From the NCBI GenBank assembly GCA_039806065.1, contig JBDKJS010000008.1, positions 1-17,470 on the forward strand: a DNA stretch of 17,470 nucleotides, in the 5' to 3' direction. Shown one piece after another: positions 16,037 to 17,470 of this stretch. Source of the stretch: JBDKJS01 sp039806065 (GTDB taxonomy: Bacteria > Bacteroidota > Bacteroidia > AKYH767-A > 2013-40CM-41-45). Both the position numbers and the translations under genes were made by a program. Numbering within the stretch: the first letter of the stretch is position 1; every line of letters starts with the position of its first letter. A model generated the notes under the pieces. The model was not told the origin of the DNA, did not search any database, and saw only the letters and a program-made list of their open reading frames with translations.

Positions 16037-16522
16037 ATGATACCCATTACACCACTGCTCCACTTAGTTTTAATGAATGAAAATCACATAGCCCCGCTAT
16101 ATGAGTTGGCACTTAATAATAAAAAATTTTTATCGAAATGGCTGCCCTGGCCCAATCAAATGAAAGACCTTGAATTTATGAGGAACAATATTTTAAATGT
16201 AATGAAAGAGCATGCCGAAGGTAAAAGTTGTGCATTTGCCATAGCAGATGGCCAAGCCTTGATAGGCCGCATAGGACTCTATCATATCGCCATGGGGAAA
16301 GCAGAAATAGGTTATTGGCTGGCTGAACAAGCTACCGGAAAAGGTATTGCTACTAAAGCTACAGCTTCCCTAATGAACTATGGGCACCAAACAATAGGCA
16401 TTAAAACATTCACCATCGAATGTGAAAAGGATAATGTGAAAAGCCAGCAGGTAGCCATAAGAAATAATTTTAAACTAACGAACCAGTCAAAAGGCTTCGT
16501 TCAGTTTACTTTTTCCTTTTAA
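16037..16522 (+). CDS. GNAT-family N-acetyltransferase (RimJ/RimL-like)
   Basis: This is a predicted acetyl-CoA-dependent acetyltransferase of the ribosomal-protein-alanine type. FLSKWLPWP (about 31-39) and AEIGYWLAEQATGKGIATKA (about 89-108) are characteristic; the latter contains the acetyl-CoA loop QATGKG. The usual C-terminal N...S..V..k.GF reads NVKSQQVAIRNNFK, with Asn where Gly is common. At 161 aa it is slightly short for the family, and the last strand is abbreviated. The substrate cannot be told from sequence. It begins 10 bases after the dnaG stop with a purine-rich GAGAGG before the ATG, so it is probably cotranscribed with dnaG. Its stop overlaps the stop of the converging pseudogene. 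Confidence 0.88.
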   Translation: MIPITPLLHLVLMNENHIAPLYELALNNKKFLSKWLPWPNQMKDLEFMRNNILNVMKEHAEGKSCAFAIADGQALIGRIGLYHIAMGKAEIGYWLAEQATGKGIATKATASLMNYGHQTIGIKTFTIECEKDNVKSQQVAIRNNFKLTNQSKGFVQFTFSF

Positions 16523-17154
16523 AGCTCAACCCATTTTTGACGCAACCTAGCTTTAGTATTTGCTCTAACAAAAGTAATGGTATAAAACCCAATTGAAAGA
16601 TCTTGAATAGCAATGCGCTCTCCCGCTCTTAATTGAGCAATCACTTTTATCAATCGACCCTTCATGTAATGGCAGGATAGCTTACCTTGCTCGGTTAAGG
16701 AAGCTTGCTATACCACCTCACCACTTGCAGTATTGGGCGAACAAATTATTTGATCCCGTCAACCCAATTCACTCATGCCATGGAGAATGGCAGTTATTGC
16801 AAAACAAGTCAAGCTATCATTAAAATCATTCACCACCACTTCATCACTGTACATTATTTGAGTTTCATTTTGCGATATGGGATAATCAGGGAGCGCATAT
16901 ACCACAGGCAGGGTAATACCATTGACACCCTCTTTCACTACATTGGAAAATAAGGGTAACAACATTTGATTGGCCAAATTTGGAAAATCGAGTCCCGAAG
17001 CTTTTTTACCACTATACCATGCATTCCCCACACTACCTACCATGACTAGTAACATGCCCATCTCAGTCATAGGTATGATCAAGCCATTGCCCCATCTATG
17101 GCTACATGGAATGCCATCGCAAACAACCCTTTAAAATGTAACCCTTTTTTTCAT
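16519..17154 (-). pseudogene. Decayed T9SS-exported protein gene
   Basis: One minus-strand frame runs from ATG (17152-17154, MKKRVTF) to TAA (16519-16521), interrupted by TAA at 17131-17133, TGA at 16759-16761 and TAG at 16708-16710. The stretch between the first two interruptions is 123 codons long and includes GMLLVMVGSVGNAWYSG, which resembles a signal or membrane segment. The last part clearly resembles a T9SS type A sorting domain: CSPNTASGEVV, stop, QASLTEQGKLSCHYMKGRL, RAGERIAIQDLSIGFYT, ending RQKWVEL. The order PN.AS / G.L / GFY is typical of these tails. No frameshift is required across the tail. I do not recognise the body of the protein. It converges on the acetyltransferase gene with a 3-base overlap of stops. 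Confidence 0.7.
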
Positions 17155-17177
17155 TGTCGCTTATTAATAATTGCTTC

Positions 17178-17210
17178 TAAACATAATTATATAAATAACA
17201 CATCATTCAA
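17178..17210 (-). promoter_or_regulatory. Candidate promoter of the decayed gene
   Basis: On the minus strand TTG (17210-17208), a 22-base spacer and TATGTTTA (17185-17178) match TTG-N17-23-TAnnTTTG with one mismatch, 23 bases before the pseudogene ATG. AT-rich sequence makes chance matches easy. Confidence 0.35.
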
Positions 17211-17300
17211 CCTAAATTTTTTTTCATTCAACTGCCGCTAAGCCAAAGTAGCTAAATAGCGATACTGCCAATGCCTTTTGCAAACCCACAGCCTTCACCG

Positions 17301-17470
17301 TTAGAACAATCCACTAAAAATGAAGCCATTTGGTTGTTCAACAAAAATAAATAACTGCTGAGATGTAAATTGCTTTTCTCTTGATATAAATTTTAACAAA
17401 ACCATTATCCTTTCACCATCGCCTGCAATCAAACGCGCATTTGAATAATTTACTAATGTTTTTATATTCG
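17301..17470 (-). CDS. Possible 3' end of a gene entering from the right edge
   Basis: A minus-strand frame is open from the window edge to TAA at 17301-17303 (55 codons) and includes NARLIAGDGERIMVLLKF and LFIFVEQPNGFIFSGLF. The codon choice looks coding, but I recognise no family. A neighbouring frame continues protein-like past this stop (DCSNGEGCGFAKGIGSIAI, to TAG at 17252-17254), which could mean a frameshift near 17305-17325. It may be a partial gene or further debris next to the T9SS pseudogene. Positions 17211-17251 show nothing else. Confidence 0.3.
   Translation of the reverse strand, partial: NIKTLVNYSNARLIAGDGERIMVLLKFISREKQFTSQQLFIFVEQPNGFIFSGLF

Noticed and set aside
16705..16953. 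82-codon plus-strand frame.
   Set aside because: It is antisense to the T9SS pseudogene frame, which gives the protein-like reading, and has no motif of its own.

Overview
The window looks like a chromosomal segment of a Bacteroidota bacterium, probably in or near the Chitinophagales. The reasons are C-terminal sorting domains of the type IX secretion system (T9SS) on three intact genes and one decayed gene, a TamL-type lipoprotein outer-membrane barrel, moderately AT-rich DNA, promoters resembling the Bacteroidota TTG...TAnnTTTG pattern rather than sigma70 sites, and weak ribosome binding sites. The order assignment is inference. I see no tRNA, rRNA, CRISPR array, prophage or transposase.

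Positions 1-599 hold no convincing gene. They carry a chain of inverted repeats (133-159, 249-300, 302-418) and a GC-rich structured block (503-580). From 600 to 8585 all genes are on the minus strand. Read in transcription order they are cca (CCA-adding enzyme), an acidic TnpR-like/pRiA4b ORF-3 family protein, miaA, tamL, a two-domain SRPBCC protein whose conserved Trp codon has become an in-frame TGA, and a T9SS-exported GH18 chitinase. A second GC-rich structured block (about 3001-3165) separates tamL from the SRPBCC gene.

From 8662 to 16522 the genes are on the plus strand: dtd, a small T9SS-exported protein, a strong terminator, a large T9SS-exported GH13 amylase, an alpha/beta-hydrolase-like protein lacking its nucleophile, dnaG and a GNAT acetyltransferase. 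The small secreted protein and the amylase share the same N-terminal module, so they probably form a secreted polysaccharide-binding and hydrolysing pair outside a classical SusC/SusD locus.

Positions 16519-17154 (minus strand, converging on the acetyltransferase) contain a decayed T9SS gene. It reads in one frame through three stops and ends in a recognisable T9SS tail. The last 170 bases may hold the broken 3' end of another minus-strand gene.

Housekeeping functions (tRNA maturation and modification, D-aminoacyl-tRNA proofreading, replication priming, outer-membrane assembly) are interleaved with exported chitin- and alpha-glucan-degrading functions. I did not find a clearly new multi-gene system. 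The most notable items are the TGA-interrupted SRPBCC gene, the hidden T9SS pseudogene, the nucleophile-less hydrolase, the paired secreted module and the repeat clusters.
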